From Candidatus Staskawiczbacteria bacterium (GTDB lineage: Bacteria > Patescibacteriota > Minisyncoccia > Minisyncoccales > Staskawiczbacteraceae): DNA of 41,074 bases. The stretch's first letter is position 1, and each line of letters begins with the position of its first letter. The notes below the pieces were generated by a model. It was not told the DNA's origin and did no database searches. It saw only the letters and a program-made list of their open reading frames with translations. The stretch covers positions 1 to 41,074 of the forward strand of contig CAINWR010000027.1 of NCBI GenBank assembly GCA_903854535.1, written 5' to 3'. Below, in pieces: positions 16,377-23,975 of the stretch. The translations under genes were made by a program, and so were the position numbers.

Positions 16377-16416
16377 TTAAATATGCATTTCAGACGACCT
16401 TAATGGGGAAAATTCG

Positions 16417-16584
16417 ATGTTTAAAGAAGTTTATTCAATTCGATTGTCATGTAACGTGAAGGCCCAACTCGATAAAGTTGCCGAGGCCGAAGAGCGTACC
16501 GTTTCTTGGTTGATTAATCGAGCCGTCAAAGAATTTCTTGCACGCAGAGAAGAAAATCAAGTAGCAGAGAAGCGCGGCAGCTGA
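16417..16584 (+). CDS. Ribbon-helix-helix (CopG/Arc-type) regulator
   Basis: A 55-aa DNA-binding protein, below the ORF-track cutoff. The sequence MFKEVYSIRLSCNVKAQLDK... has the RHH layout: a beta strand 'VYSIRLS' for base contacts, helix 'VKAQLDKVAEAE', a turn 'RTVS', and helix 'WLINRAVKEFLARR'. GGGGA lies upstream at SD distance; the stop is TGA and codons are richer in GC than in core genes. It is a single-gene unit with its own promoter and terminator. No toxin gene follows on this strand, so it may be an autoregulated orphan regulator rather than an antitoxin. Confidence 0.8.
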   Translation: MFKEVYSIRLSCNVKAQLDKVAEAEERTVSWLINRAVKEFLARREENQVAEKRGS

Positions 16585-16605
16585 ATCCAGCAGGAATTGC
16601 TATTG

Positions 16606-16660
16606 GCCGTTGAGCGGGGGAGAAGGACTAAAAATTCAAACCCCACCCAACGGCTTTTCT
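16606..16660 (+). terminator. Terminator of the RHH gene
   Basis: The stem GCCGTTG/CAACGGC plus an inner GGGG/CCCC pairing is followed by TTTT, 22 nt after the stop. Confidence 0.75.
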
Positions 16661-16686
16661 ATTATATTTTTTTTGTTAAAATTATG

Positions 16687-16711
16687 AAAAAAGGCGACTT
16701 TGTGGGTCGCC
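16687..16711 (-). terminator. Terminator of the 16.7-kb minus-strand gene
   Basis: On the minus strand the stem GGCGAC/GTCGCC is followed by TTTTTT. A second hairpin (CCGCTA...TAGCGG) lies between it and the stop codon. Confidence 0.8.
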
Positions 16712-16735
16712 ACTGTGCACCGCTAAAGTTTTTTA

Positions 16736-17158
16736 TTAGCGGGCGCTCATTTCAAAAGACTCGATCCTTGTCTCGTGGTCTCTTGTTTTTTTGTGCAGAT
16801 AATTTATCCAACGGATTGCACTTAATATAAACTCCTCTTGTTTTTTCTGTTGAGAGATTTGCTCTTGGCACCACTGGCGAAGTTCACCATAGGTGCAAAC
16901 GCTTATCGGAATTTGGAGTGGTAGGAGGCCGATGTCATCTAAAATAATGCCAAAGAAATTGTCTGAAAGTTTTGCTATGCGTACCAATCTTACAGAATCG
17001 CAAGAAAATCTTTGTTCTCCAATTAGAATTATAGCTATGCCATGATTATTGCTGGCATATTTACCACCTAATTGAGAGCCTTCAAATAATTCCTCGCCAT
17101 TGCTTCCTTTAGGAAAAAGAATGATATTGTTAAAGGGTAATTGAATGGGTTCGATCAT
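16736..17158 (-). CDS. Hypothetical protein, possibly LON-domain-like; SD-led
   Basis: A 140-aa protein. The N-terminal part ('IEPIQLPFNNIILFPKG', then 'GIAIILIGEQRF' and 'VRLVRIAKLSDNFFGIIL') resembles the rhythm of Lon substrate-binding (LON) domains; this is a weak, unaided impression. The C-terminal third is helical and charged. The ORF track starts at 17197; AAGGA eight nt before the ATG at 17158 and the absence of SD at the upstream ATG favour the shorter form. It has a near-consensus promoter and its own terminator, so it is another self-contained accessory gene, facing away from tig. Confidence 0.6.
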   Translation of the reverse strand: MIEPIQLPFNNIILFPKGSNGEELFEGSQLGGKYASNNHGIAIILIGEQRFSCDSVRLVRIAKLSDNFFGIILDDIGLLPLQIPISVCTYGELRQWCQEQISQQKKQEEFILSAIRWINYLHKKTRDHETRIESFEMSAR

Positions 17159-17201
17159 TTTTTTGTTCCTTATAAAAGGGTAAGAAATTGTATGCATTTA
17201 T

Positions 17202-17230
17202 ATATTATGTTTTACATAGACTATTGTCAA
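17202..17230 (-). promoter_or_regulatory. Promoter of the 16.7-kb gene
   Basis: On the minus strand TTGACA-N17-TAATAT. The -35 box lies within the palindrome CTATTG-t-CAATAG (17221-17233). Confidence 0.7.
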
Positions 17231-17288
17231 TAGTAAAAAAGTTTGATATTATTAGAAATTGTTATAATTAAATAAAATGTAAATATAT

Positions 17289-18557
17289 ATGAAAGCAGAA
17301 GTAAAAAAGTTGCCAAAAAGCCAACTAGAAATAACCTTTGAAGTAACAGCTGAAGAATTTAAAGAACATACAGAACATGCTTTAGAGCATTTAAAGGCTC
17401 ATGTTAAAGTAGATGGATTTCGCCAAGGAAACGTGCCTTTAAAAATTGTTGAAGAAAAAGTGGGAGCTGAAAATTTGCTTATGGAAGCAGGGGATCATGC
17501 AGTAAAGCATGTTTATTATGATTATATTGCGCAAAATAAATTGGAAGTAATTGGTGAGCCAGAAGTATCTATTGTGAAAATTGCAAAGGGAAGTGAATTT
17601 ATTTTTAAAGCAAAAATTACAGTTTTGCCAGAAGTGGAATTGCCAGATTATAAAGAAATTGCTAGCAAAGTAAAAAGTAAAGATATAGAAGTCACAGAAA
17701 AAGAAATGCAAGAATCTATAAATTACTTACAAAAAACCAGAGCCAAATTTTCACAGCAAGATAAATTGGCTGAGAAGGGTGATTTTGTAGATGTAGAATA
17801 CTCGGCTGTAGAAATTAATGAGGGCAAGGTTGTAAAAGACAAGTTTATTTTGGGTGAAGGTGGAATGGTAAAAAGTTTTGAAGAAAATGTGGTTGGCATG
17901 AAAGCTGGAGAAGAAAAAGAATTTCCAGTTGATTTTCCAGAAAATACTACACGCAAAGATTTAGCTGGTAAGAAAATTAATTTCAAAGTAAGAATGATTT
18001 CTGTGCAAAAAATGGAATTACCAGAAATAAATGATGAATTTGCCAAGAGTCTTGGTGCTTTTGATACATTGGTAGCTTTTAAAGAAGAAATTAAAAAAAA
18101 TATCCATATAGAAAAAACAGAAGAAGAAAAGCAAAGAAAGAGAGGAGAAATTTTAGAAAAAATTGTAGAAAAAGCAAAAGTAGAACTTCCAGAGAAATTA
18201 GTGGGGTATGAGAAAGAGAGATTGTTTGAAGATATGAAACAGCAAATTGCTCAAAATTTCAAAATAACATTTGAAGAGTATTTAGCTTCTGTGAAAAAAA
18301 CAGAACAAGAAATTAAAGACACATTTGCCTTGCAAGCAGAAAAAAGGTTGAAAAGCTTTTTGGTTTTAAAAGAAATTGGAAAAAAAGAGAGTATAATTGT
18401 TGATGAAAAAGAATTAGAAGAAGAGATGAAAAAAGCTATGGCAATGTACACAAAAGAGCAGTTGACTAATATTGACTCAGAGCAGTTAAAGGAATATACT
18501 AAAGGTGTAGTTTATAATGAAAAAGTTTTCCAAATTTTGGAAAATCTTTCAAAGTAA
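17289..18557 (+). CDS. tig: Trigger factor, ribosome-associated chaperone
   Basis: A 422-aa trigger factor that shields nascent chains at the ribosome exit and has prolyl isomerase activity. The N-terminal ribosome-binding domain carries the signature 'GFRQGNVP' (about 42-49), an FKBP-like domain follows (about 150-235; 'GDFVDVEYSA', 'FPVDFPE'), and the helical C-terminal arms end near 420. Length is normal. There is no SD and the start context is A/T-rich. A TATAAT box lies at 17263. It is followed by a small coiled-coil ORF and clpP, the usual protein-quality-control grouping. Confidence 0.93.
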   Translation: MKAEVKKLPKSQLEITFEVTAEEFKEHTEHALEHLKAHVKVDGFRQGNVPLKIVEEKVGAENLLMEAGDHAVKHVYYDYIAQNKLEVIGEPEVSIVKIAKGSEFIFKAKITVLPEVELPDYKEIASKVKSKDIEVTEKEMQESINYLQKTRAKFSQQDKLAEKGDFVDVEYSAVEINEGKVVKDKFILGEGGMVKSFEENVVGMKAGEEKEFPVDFPENTTRKDLAGKKINFKVRMISVQKMELPEINDEFAKSLGAFDTLVAFKEEIKKNIHIEKTEEEKQRKRGEILEKIVEKAKVELPEKLVGYEKERLFEDMKQQIAQNFKITFEEYLASVKKTEQEIKDTFALQAEKRLKSFLVLKEIGKKESIIVDEKELEEEMKKAMAMYTKEQLTNIDSEQLKEYTKGVVYNEKVFQILENLSK

Positions 18558-18582
18558 AAATTGTTATTAAATTTAAAAAAAT

Positions 18583-18798
18583 ATGGCAAAAAAAATAACA
18601 TTAGATAATTTAGCCATAATGATCGGAAAAGGCTTTGCTGGCGTAGATAAAAAATTTGAAGTTGTGAATAAAAGATTTGATGATATGGATAAACGATTTG
18701 ACAGAATAGAAAATATTTTGATTAAACAACAAAATGAAAGAATAGAAAAATTGGAAACAAGAATGCATCGGCTCGAAGAGGCATTAGTTATAAAGTAA
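18583..18798 (+). CDS. Small coiled-coil protein
   Basis: A 71-aa basic protein with heptad-like repeats ('DKKFEVVNKRFDDMDKRFDRIENILIKQQNERIEKLETRMHRLEE'), predicted to form a coiled coil. The N-terminus 'KKITLDNLAIMIGKGFAGV' is typical of short conserved ORFs seen in many candidate-phyla genomes; the function is unknown. It lies 25 nt after tig and before a clear terminator, so it is co-transcribed with tig but not with clpP. Confidence 0.65.
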   Translation: MAKKITLDNLAIMIGKGFAGVDKKFEVVNKRFDDMDKRFDRIENILIKQQNERIEKLETRMHRLEEALVIK

Positions 18799-18806
18799 AA
18801 ATCACA

Positions 18807-18834
18807 AAACTGGCAGAAGTGCCAGTTTTTGTTT
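18807..18834 (+). terminator. Terminator after tig and the coiled-coil ORF
   Basis: The stem AAACTGGC/GCCAGTTT with loop AGAAGT is followed by T residues. Confidence 0.85.
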
Positions 18835-18856
18835 GCAAAAAATATTCGAAAAAAAT

Positions 18857-18885
18857 TTGACTTTGGGTGCGTAAAAGAGTATGAT
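18857..18885 (+). promoter_or_regulatory. clpP promoter
   Basis: TTGACT and TATGAT are separated by 17 nt. A/T-rich repeats ('attatcaagcatcaag', 'gaaaattgaaaatt') fill the leader. Confidence 0.6.
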
Positions 18886-18963
18886 ATAAATAACAATTAT
18901 CAAGTATCAATTATCAAGCATCAAGTTTGAAAATTGAGATTTGAAAATTGAAAATTAGTTAAA

Positions 18964-19545
18964 ATGCCGATAGTACCAACTATTGTAGAAAAATCACAGC
19001 GCGGTGAGCGCGCATACGATATATTTTCAAGGCTTTTAGAAGAGCGCATAATTTTTTTGGCGGGTCCCGTAACAGATATGAATGCTAATGTAGTAATAGC
19101 TCAAATGCTTTACTTGGCTTCAAAGGACTCCAAAAAAGATATTAAGCTCTATATCAATAGCCCTGGTGGTTCAGTTACAGCAGGTTTGGCAATTTATGAT
19201 ACAATGCAGTTTTTAAAGTGCCCAGTTTCCACTATCTGCGTAGGGCTTACAGCTTCTATGGCAGCAGTTATTTTATCAGCAGGCACCAAAGGCAAGAGAT
19301 TTGCTTTGCCTAATGCTGAAATTTTGCTTCATCAAGTAGCTGGGGGAGCCCAAGGACAGGCAGCAGATATCGAAATAACAGCTCGTCAAATTATCAAGAT
19401 GAAAGAAAAGCTAAATCAAATTTTGGTAAAACATACAGGGCAAAAGTTTGATAAAGTAGTTACAGATACTGATAGAGATTTTTATTTGACAGCAGAAGAA
19501 GCAAAAGAATATGGGCTTATTGATGAAGTGATAGGTGGAAAATAA
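18964..19545 (+). CDS. clpP: ATP-dependent Clp protease proteolytic subunit
   Basis: A 193-aa serine peptidase that forms the ClpP tetradecamer and degrades proteins fed by Clp ATPases. The catalytic triad is complete: Ser98 in 'GLTASMAA', His123 in 'EILLHQ', Asp172 in '[11 protein letters not shown]'. The 'SPGGSVTAG' oxyanion region and the N-terminal hydrophobic-pocket elements are present. Length matches E. coli mature ClpP. It has its own promoter after the tig terminator. No clpX or clpC gene lies nearby in this window. Confidence 0.95.
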   Translation: MPIVPTIVEKSQRGERAYDIFSRLLEERIIFLAGPVTDMNANVVIAQMLYLASKDSKKDIKLYINSPGGSVTAGLAIYDTMQFLKCPVSTICVGLTASMAAVILSAGTKGKRFALPNAEILLHQVAGGAQGQAADIEITARQIIKMKEKLNQILVKHTGQKFDKVVTDTDRDFYLTAEEAKEYGLIDEVIGGK

Positions 19546-19562
19546 AGCCGACTATTAAACTC

Positions 19563-19644
19563 GGCAACAAACTTTTTTCCGTTGCTGGTAACCCCCTTTG
19601 CCTCTACGGGCAAGTGGGCCAGGGACTACAAAAAGTTTATTGCC
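19563..19644. repeat. 82-nt nested hairpin downstream of clpP
   Basis: Outer 15-nt arms GGCAACAAACTTTTT and AAAAAGTTTATTGCC pair at 14 of 15 positions. Inside are CTGG/CCAG, CCC/GGG and TTGCC/GGCAA pairings around a TCTACG loop. The GC-rich interior contrasts with the A/T-rich surroundings. It could be a mobile palindromic element, a structured 3' end or a small RNA; no known family is recognised. Confidence 0.5.
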
Positions 19645-19699
19645 TCGTTCCAAAATATATCGTATAAAAATGCTCACCCGCGCAAGCGAGTTTTTTTGT

Positions 19700-19737
19700 A
19701 AAAAAAAGAACCCGATAAGTATCATGACTCTCGGGTT
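19700..19737 (-). terminator. Terminator of the 19.8-kb minus-strand gene
   Basis: On the minus strand the stem AACCCGA/TCGGGTT is followed by CTTTTTTTT. A smaller GAAGAA...TTCTTC hairpin lies just before it. Confidence 0.75.
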
Positions 19738-19771
19738 GACGAAGAAATTCTTCGACCATCCTCGCATTTTA

Positions 19772-20017
19772 TTAAGCGAGGATTTCAATCACGGCAGGTT
19801 CTCCGGCGATACTGTGCTGCCAATTCATGTTGCCGGTAGCAAAATCAGACGCTGGCAGCCATGCATCATAGCCACACCTTCCTTTAATAAGTAGGTGGTG
19901 TTGCCCTTGTTCAGAAAAACATCTGAATACCTCTCCTTCGATGGGATCGTAGATTCCAGATTTAGTGCTGATGCGAACCTTGACTCCTTTGACTAGCTGA
20001 TCTGGGTACGGATTCAT
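19772..20017 (-). CDS. Small hypothetical protein, SD-led accessory gene
   Basis: An 81-aa protein without recognisable family. The pattern 'VKVRISTKSGIYDPIEGEVFRCF...HHLLIKG' looks like a small beta-barrel, which is only an impression. AGGAAGG precedes the ATG by 5 nt. GC is visibly higher than in clpP and rny on either side, and the gene runs against them. It has its own terminator; the promoter is unclear. The longer ORFs at 19555-19788 (-) and 19598-19894 (+) read through hairpins and T-runs and are not genes. Confidence 0.6.
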   Translation of the reverse strand: MNPYPDQLVKGVKVRISTKSGIYDPIEGEVFRCFSEQGQHHLLIKGRCGYDAWLPASDFATGNMNWQHSIAGEPAVIEILA

Positions 20018-20119
20018 TAAGCCTTCCTTTCATATTTTATGCTGTAAGAGGGGGGGAGAATATTTAAAATATAAACTAAAATTATATAAAAAGCAAGTAA
20101 AATTATTAAAATTAAATTT

Positions 20120-21652
20120 ATGGAACAAAATATTGTATATATAATTATTGGGGCTTTGGCTTTGATAATTGGTGTAATTATTGGTTATTATATTCGTCAA
20201 TCAATAGCTAAAAAAAGAGCAGGTACACTTGAAGCTAAGCTTGAAAAAAGAGTAGCTCAAGTAAAAGAGGAAACATCAGCTTTGGTGAAAAATGCTGAGA
20301 AAAAAGCTTTTGAAATTACAGAGAAAGCTGAAAAAGAAATTGATCAAAGAAGAAAGGAGTTTTTAAGATCACAAGAGATTTTGCTTTCTAGAGAAAAATT
20401 ATTAGAAGATAAAATTTCTAATTTTGAAGCAAAAGAAAATGAGCTTAAAGATAAGGTAGAAAAAGTAAGAGCTATTAAAGAGAGTTTAGATGGTTTAAGA
20501 AAAGAAGCAGAAGTAAAATTAGAAAAAGTCGCCAATCTTTCAAGAGATGATGCAAAAAAGGAATTATTAGCTTTAGTTGAGATAGAGTCTGAAAAAGAAA
20601 TTATAGAAAAAATGAAAAAAATGGAAGAAAGAGGCAAAGAAAGATTAGATGCTAGAGCAAAAGAAATAGTAACTTTAGCTATTCAAAAGTGTGCTGTAAA
20701 TCATACTCAAGAATTATCTACTACAACATTTATGTTGGCTTCAGAAGATCTTAAAGGTAGGATTATAGGTAAAGAGGGTAGGAATATTAAAACTTTTGAG
20801 AAACTAACTGGAGTAGAATTAATAGTAGATGAAACTCCAGATTCAATAGTGATTTCATGTTTTAATCCTATAAGAAGGCAAATTGCTAAATTGGCTTTAG
20901 ATAAATTAGTTCAAGATGGTAGAATTCAACCAGCAAAGATTGAAGAGAAAATTGAAGAAGCAAAAACAGAAATATCAAACACAATCAAAGAAGCTGGTGA
21001 AAAAGCAGTTTATGATACAGGCATAATTGGTATGCATGATAAATTAATTCAAATTTTAGGTAGATTGTATTATAGGACATCTTATGGGCAGAACGTTCTT
21101 CTTCATTCTATAGAGATGGCATTTTTAGCAGAAACTATTGCAGAAGAATTAGGAGCTAATAGTCAAATTGCAAAAAGAGCTGCGCTTTTGCATGATATTG
21201 GAAAAGCTATAGATCAGCAAATGCAAGGTTCTCATATTGAAATTGGAATTAAGATTTTAGAGAAATTTGGTGAGAAACAAGAGATTATTAATGCGATGAG
21301 AGCTCACCATGATGATTACCCAGCAGATACTTTAGAAGCTGTAATTGTAAAAGTAGCTGATGCTATTTCTGGAGCAAGACCCGGAGCTAGGAAAGACACA
21401 ATAGAAAATTATTTGCAGAGATTAAAGAATCTTGAAGATATTGCCAATAGATTTGATGGGGTTGATCGTACTTATGCTATACAGGCTGGTAGAGAAATAA
21501 GAGTGTTTGTAAAAGCAGATAAGGTAGATGATTTACAATCTCAGAAAATGGCCCGCCAAATTGCAGAAAATATTGAAGAAGAGTTGCAATATCCGGGTGA
21601 AATCAAAGTCACAGTAATTCGCGAAACTCGCGTTGTAGAGTTTGCTAGATAA
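20120..21652 (+). CDS. rny: Ribonuclease Y
   Basis: A 510-aa membrane-anchored endoribonuclease that initiates mRNA decay. It has an N-terminal membrane helix (about 5-25), a long coiled coil (about 30-190), a KH domain with 'GRIIGKEGRNIKTFEKLTG' near 212-230, and an HD domain with 'ALLHDIGKAID' near 356 and 'RAHHDDYPADT'. The C-terminal part, ending 'VTVIRETRVVEFAR', is characteristic. Full length. No SD. A bidirectional terminator separates it from the converging exporter operon. Confidence 0.95.
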   Translation: MEQNIVYIIIGALALIIGVIIGYYIRQSIAKKRAGTLEAKLEKRVAQVKEETSALVKNAEKKAFEITEKAEKEIDQRRKEFLRSQEILLSREKLLEDKISNFEAKENELKDKVEKVRAIKESLDGLRKEAEVKLEKVANLSRDDAKKELLALVEIESEKEIIEKMKKMEERGKERLDARAKEIVTLAIQKCAVNHTQELSTTTFMLASEDLKGRIIGKEGRNIKTFEKLTGVELIVDETPDSIVISCFNPIRRQIAKLALDKLVQDGRIQPAKIEEKIEEAKTEISNTIKEAGEKAVYDTGIIGMHDKLIQILGRLYYRTSYGQNVLLHSIEMAFLAETIAEELGANSQIAKRAALLHDIGKAIDQQMQGSHIEIGIKILEKFGEKQEIINAMRAHHDDYPADTLEAVIVKVADAISGARPGARKDTIENYLQRLKNLEDIANRFDGVDRTYAIQAGREIRVFVKADKVDDLQSQKMARQIAENIEEELQYPGEIKVTVIRETRVVEFAR

Positions 21653-21661
21653 TATAAGAAC

Positions 21662-21699
21662 AAAAAAGTGGTGAGCGCTCCGACTGCTCACCACTTTTT
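21662..21699. terminator. Bidirectional terminator between rny and the exporter operon
   Basis: The stem AGTGGTGAGC/GCTCACCACT is flanked by A-run and T-run on both sides, so it works for both converging units. Confidence 0.9.
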
Positions 21700-21729
21700 G
21701 TTTGCTAGTTATTAGTTACTAATTATGAA

Positions 21730-22989
21730 TTACTCGTAGCGAAGAGCTTCTATAGGGTCGAGTTTTGAGGCGCTTCGAGCTGGCAATACTCCAAAGCCAA
21801 TTCCAATTATAGCAGAAACTCCTACGCCAAGTATGATTGAATAAAATGGTACTTTATATGCCCATTCTAAGCCACTTGAAACTGCAATCAAAGAAATAAC
21901 CCAACCTCCAAAAGCACCTAAAATAATTCCCAAAATTCCTCCAATAATTGTAACCAAAACAGATTCAACTAAAAATTCTGTTAAAATATCTTTGTTTTTA
22001 GCTCCCAATGCTTTTTTGAGTCCAATTTCAGAAGTTCTTTCTGTAACTACTACATACATAATATTCATAATTCCCACCCCACCAACTATTAAAGAAATGC
22101 TTGCAATGCAAATCAACAAAATTGTAATTCCTGAAAAAATTGTATTGAAAGTGTCCATTGCTTGAGCTTGAGTGGTAACTGTAAAATCATCTTTAACTGG
22201 ATCTGTTATATTATGATTTTTGCGTAAAATTGTTTTTATTTCTTCTGATGTTGCTTCCCCTAAATTAGAATCTTTCAATTGAACTATGCCTACCAATAGA
22301 TGATCAATGCCAAGTAATTTTTTTTGAGCTGTTTGGAGGGGGATATATAATATATCATCTGCTCCAGCTCCACCAAAATTACCTTGCTCATCGTAAACTC
22401 CTATTACTTGAAAGTTTAAATTTCCTACTTTAATTAATTTACCCAAAGGATCATCTTGTCCAAATAAATCATTGGCAATATTATATCCCAAAATTACAAC
22501 TTGAGAAGCTCCCATATCTTCTGCTTGCGTAAAAAATCTGCCAGATTTTAAAGTATTTTTATCAATTTCAAATCTTTTGTAAGAAGATCCATAATAAATT
22601 ACACTTTTTGCATTATCTCTATAACTTGCTACTGCAAGTCCTGTAACAATGCCATAAGATGCTTTTACATTTCCTAATCTTTCAATATCAGTAAGATCTT
22701 TTTGTTTAAAAGTGGTAATTGCTACAGCAGAACTAGCTCTACTAAAATCTGCTGATGTGGCATTGTTTGATGCTCTATTTTTAGTGGTAGGAGGAACTCT
22801 TGTTTCTACAAAAAGTGTGTCTGTGCCATAAGCTTGAAGTTGAGCATCAATCAAGCTACGAAAACCAGCTCCTGCAGAAAGTACCAAAATAACTGTGGCA
22901 ATTCCAATTACAATTCCCAAAGTCGTCAAAATAGTCCTAACTGGGTTAGCTTTTAAAACTTTGATAGATTGTTGTAATGCTTTAAACAT
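21730..22989 (-). CDS. MacB/FtsX-type ABC transporter permease (second permease)
   Basis: A 419-aa permease with an N-terminal helix ('PVRTILTTLGIVIGIATVILVLSAGAG'), an extracytoplasmic MacB-core domain (about 50-270), and three C-terminal helices of the FtsX domain. The hallmark 'VTERTSEIGLKKALGAKNKDIL' lies between helices, and the ending 'PARSASKLDPIEALRYE' is typical. It pairs with the ATPase at 25.3-26.0 kb and resembles the permease at 24.0 kb, so a heterodimeric exporter is plausible. Two unrelated genes separate the two permeases. Confidence 0.88.
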   Translation of the reverse strand: MFKALQQSIKVLKANPVRTILTTLGIVIGIATVILVLSAGAGFRSLIDAQLQAYGTDTLFVETRVPPTTKNRASNNATSADFSRASSAVAITTFKQKDLTDIERLGNVKASYGIVTGLAVASYRDNAKSVIYYGSSYKRFEIDKNTLKSGRFFTQAEDMGASQVVILGYNIANDLFGQDDPLGKLIKVGNLNFQVIGVYDEQGNFGGAGADDILYIPLQTAQKKLLGIDHLLVGIVQLKDSNLGEATSEEIKTILRKNHNITDPVKDDFTVTTQAQAMDTFNTIFSGITILLICIASISLIVGGVGIMNIMYVVVTERTSEIGLKKALGAKNKDILTEFLVESVLVTIIGGILGIILGAFGGWVISLIAVSSGLEWAYKVPFYSIILGVGVSAIIGIGFGVLPARSASKLDPIEALRYE

Positions 22990-23054
22990 AATATTAGTTA
23001 TAAAGTTATCAAGTTATAAAGTTTATAAAGTTCTACGATGACGAGTTATAAAGT
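22987..23054. repeat. Array of 'gttataaag' repeats, left of the insert
   Basis: Four or more variants of (A)GTTATAAAGT follow one another here. The inverted form (ACTTTATAAC) occurs on the other side of the two-gene insert at about 23935-23972. The array supplies the stop codon of the S23 gene. Confidence 0.65.
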
Positions 23055-23390
23055 CTTGATGAAGCCGGAAAGTAATCGGCCGATTTCTGTGCAACGATTT
23101 TGTAGGTCGTCGAATTGTTTTTGATTTATGTAATTTAATTTTAAAGCCAAATTCAACATTGACCTTACTTCGCCAGCCGATCCTTTGGCAATATAAAGAA
23201 AGTTGGTTAACTCTTTATTGCTACGCCTTTCAAAACCTTCTGCAATGTTGTTGGAAATACTTACAGCCGCTCTTTGAATTTGATCTTTGAACCCATAATC
23301 ACGGTTATTTCTAAAAATATCATAAACAATTACTGATAATTCTGTTCCTTTCTGCCAAGAAATAATGTCTTCAAACCTTTCTATTTTCAT
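23046..23390 (-). CDS. Four-helix-bundle protein, S23/IVS family
   Basis: A 114-aa protein of the 23S rRNA intervening-sequence (S23) family. The signature order is 'FEDIISWQKGTELSVIVYDIFRN', 'YGFKDQIQRAAVSISNNIAEGFERRS', 'ELTNFLYIAKGSAGEVRSMLNLA' and a final helix. Known members are small helical-bundle proteins of unclear role, related in fold to Avd of diversity-generating retroelements; no reverse transcriptase is present here. Its last codons and TAA lie in a 'gttataaag' repeat. With the kinase gene it interrupts the exporter operon and looks inserted. Confidence 0.85.
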   Translation of the reverse strand: MKIERFEDIISWQKGTELSVIVYDIFRNNRDYGFKDQIQRAAVSISNNIAEGFERRSNKELTNFLYIAKGSAGEVRSMLNLALKLNYINQKQFDDLQNRCTEIGRLLSGFIKTL

Positions 23391-23407
23391 GAAATAAAGT
23401 TTTCAAG

Positions 23408-23914
23408 TTATAGTTTATTAAAATATTTATCAAATGTTTCTTGTGGCGTTTCATTGCTATTATCAATATAATTTTCTTCACCAATGAAATTTTTTGATTC
23501 TTCAAAATCTTTGTAAAGTCTTTTAACGGACTCGTCCCCAGAAGTCCAACACTCTCTTTTTTTATCTCGTTCAATTGTGGTTTCAACTGAAGGCTGTATA
23601 ACCTTAAATATTAAATTTTTTCCAAAAAGTTTCTTAAATTTATTAATGTAATCTTCTCCTAAAATTACATAGTCAACTACCACACACTCTTTCTTGTTAA
23701 ACATTTCTTTTATCCTTTTTAATAGCTCATTTTTTACAATCTCTAATTTTTCAGGGTACAAAATAATATTCTCTAAACCTGGAAAAAGTTCTTTTTTAGT
23801 TTCGTCACCAGAAATATATTTATATCCAAATTTTTCCGCAACTAATTTGCAGAGGGTTGTTTTTCCCACTCCAGTAGGTCCTGTAATTATTAATACAAAA
23901 TTATTATCTGACAT
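23408..23914 (-). CDS. P-loop nucleotide kinase-like ATPase
   Basis: A 168-aa small AAA/kinase-type protein. The Walker A motif 'GPTGVGKTT' is at residues 12-20; 'CVVVDYVI' is a likely Walker B-type strand, and 'ETTIERDKKRE' resembles a lid with basic residues as in small-molecule kinases. The substrate is unknown; relatives include shikimate-, gluconate- or antibiotic-kinase-like folds and zeta-toxin-like proteins. It lies 17 nt upstream of S23 on the same strand, separated by a 'aagttatag' repeat, and both sit between the two permease genes. Confidence 0.65.
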   Translation of the reverse strand: MSDNNFVLIITGPTGVGKTTLCKLVAEKFGYKYISGDETKKELFPGLENIILYPEKLEIVKNELLKRIKEMFNKKECVVVDYVILGEDYINKFKKLFGKNLIFKVIQPSVETTIERDKKRECWTSGDESVKRLYKDFEESKNFIGEENYIDNSNETPQETFDKYFNKL

Positions 23915-23931
23915 AAAATATTTTTTTAATC

Positions 23932-23972
23932 TTCGTACTTTATAACTTTATGAACTTTACAACTTTATAACT
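23932..23972. repeat. Inverted 'actttataac' repeats, right of the insert
   Basis: ACTTTATAAC, ACTTTATGAAC and ACTTTACAAC variants occur in series, the inverse of the array at 22987-23054. The kinase/S23 pair is thus bracketed by inverted repeat arrays. Confidence 0.6.
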
Positions 23973-23975
23973 ACA

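Noticed and set aside
19555-19894. ORFs of 77 aa (-) and 98 aa (+) around the clpP-rny gap
   Set aside because: They read through hairpins, T-runs and the opposite strand of the SD-led 19.8-kb gene; protein sequence is low-quality and no start signal supports them.
23046-23390. Diversity-generating retroelement suggested by the Avd-like fold of S23
   Set aside because: No reverse transcriptase, template repeat or variable repeat was found in the window; S23 proteins are common without them.
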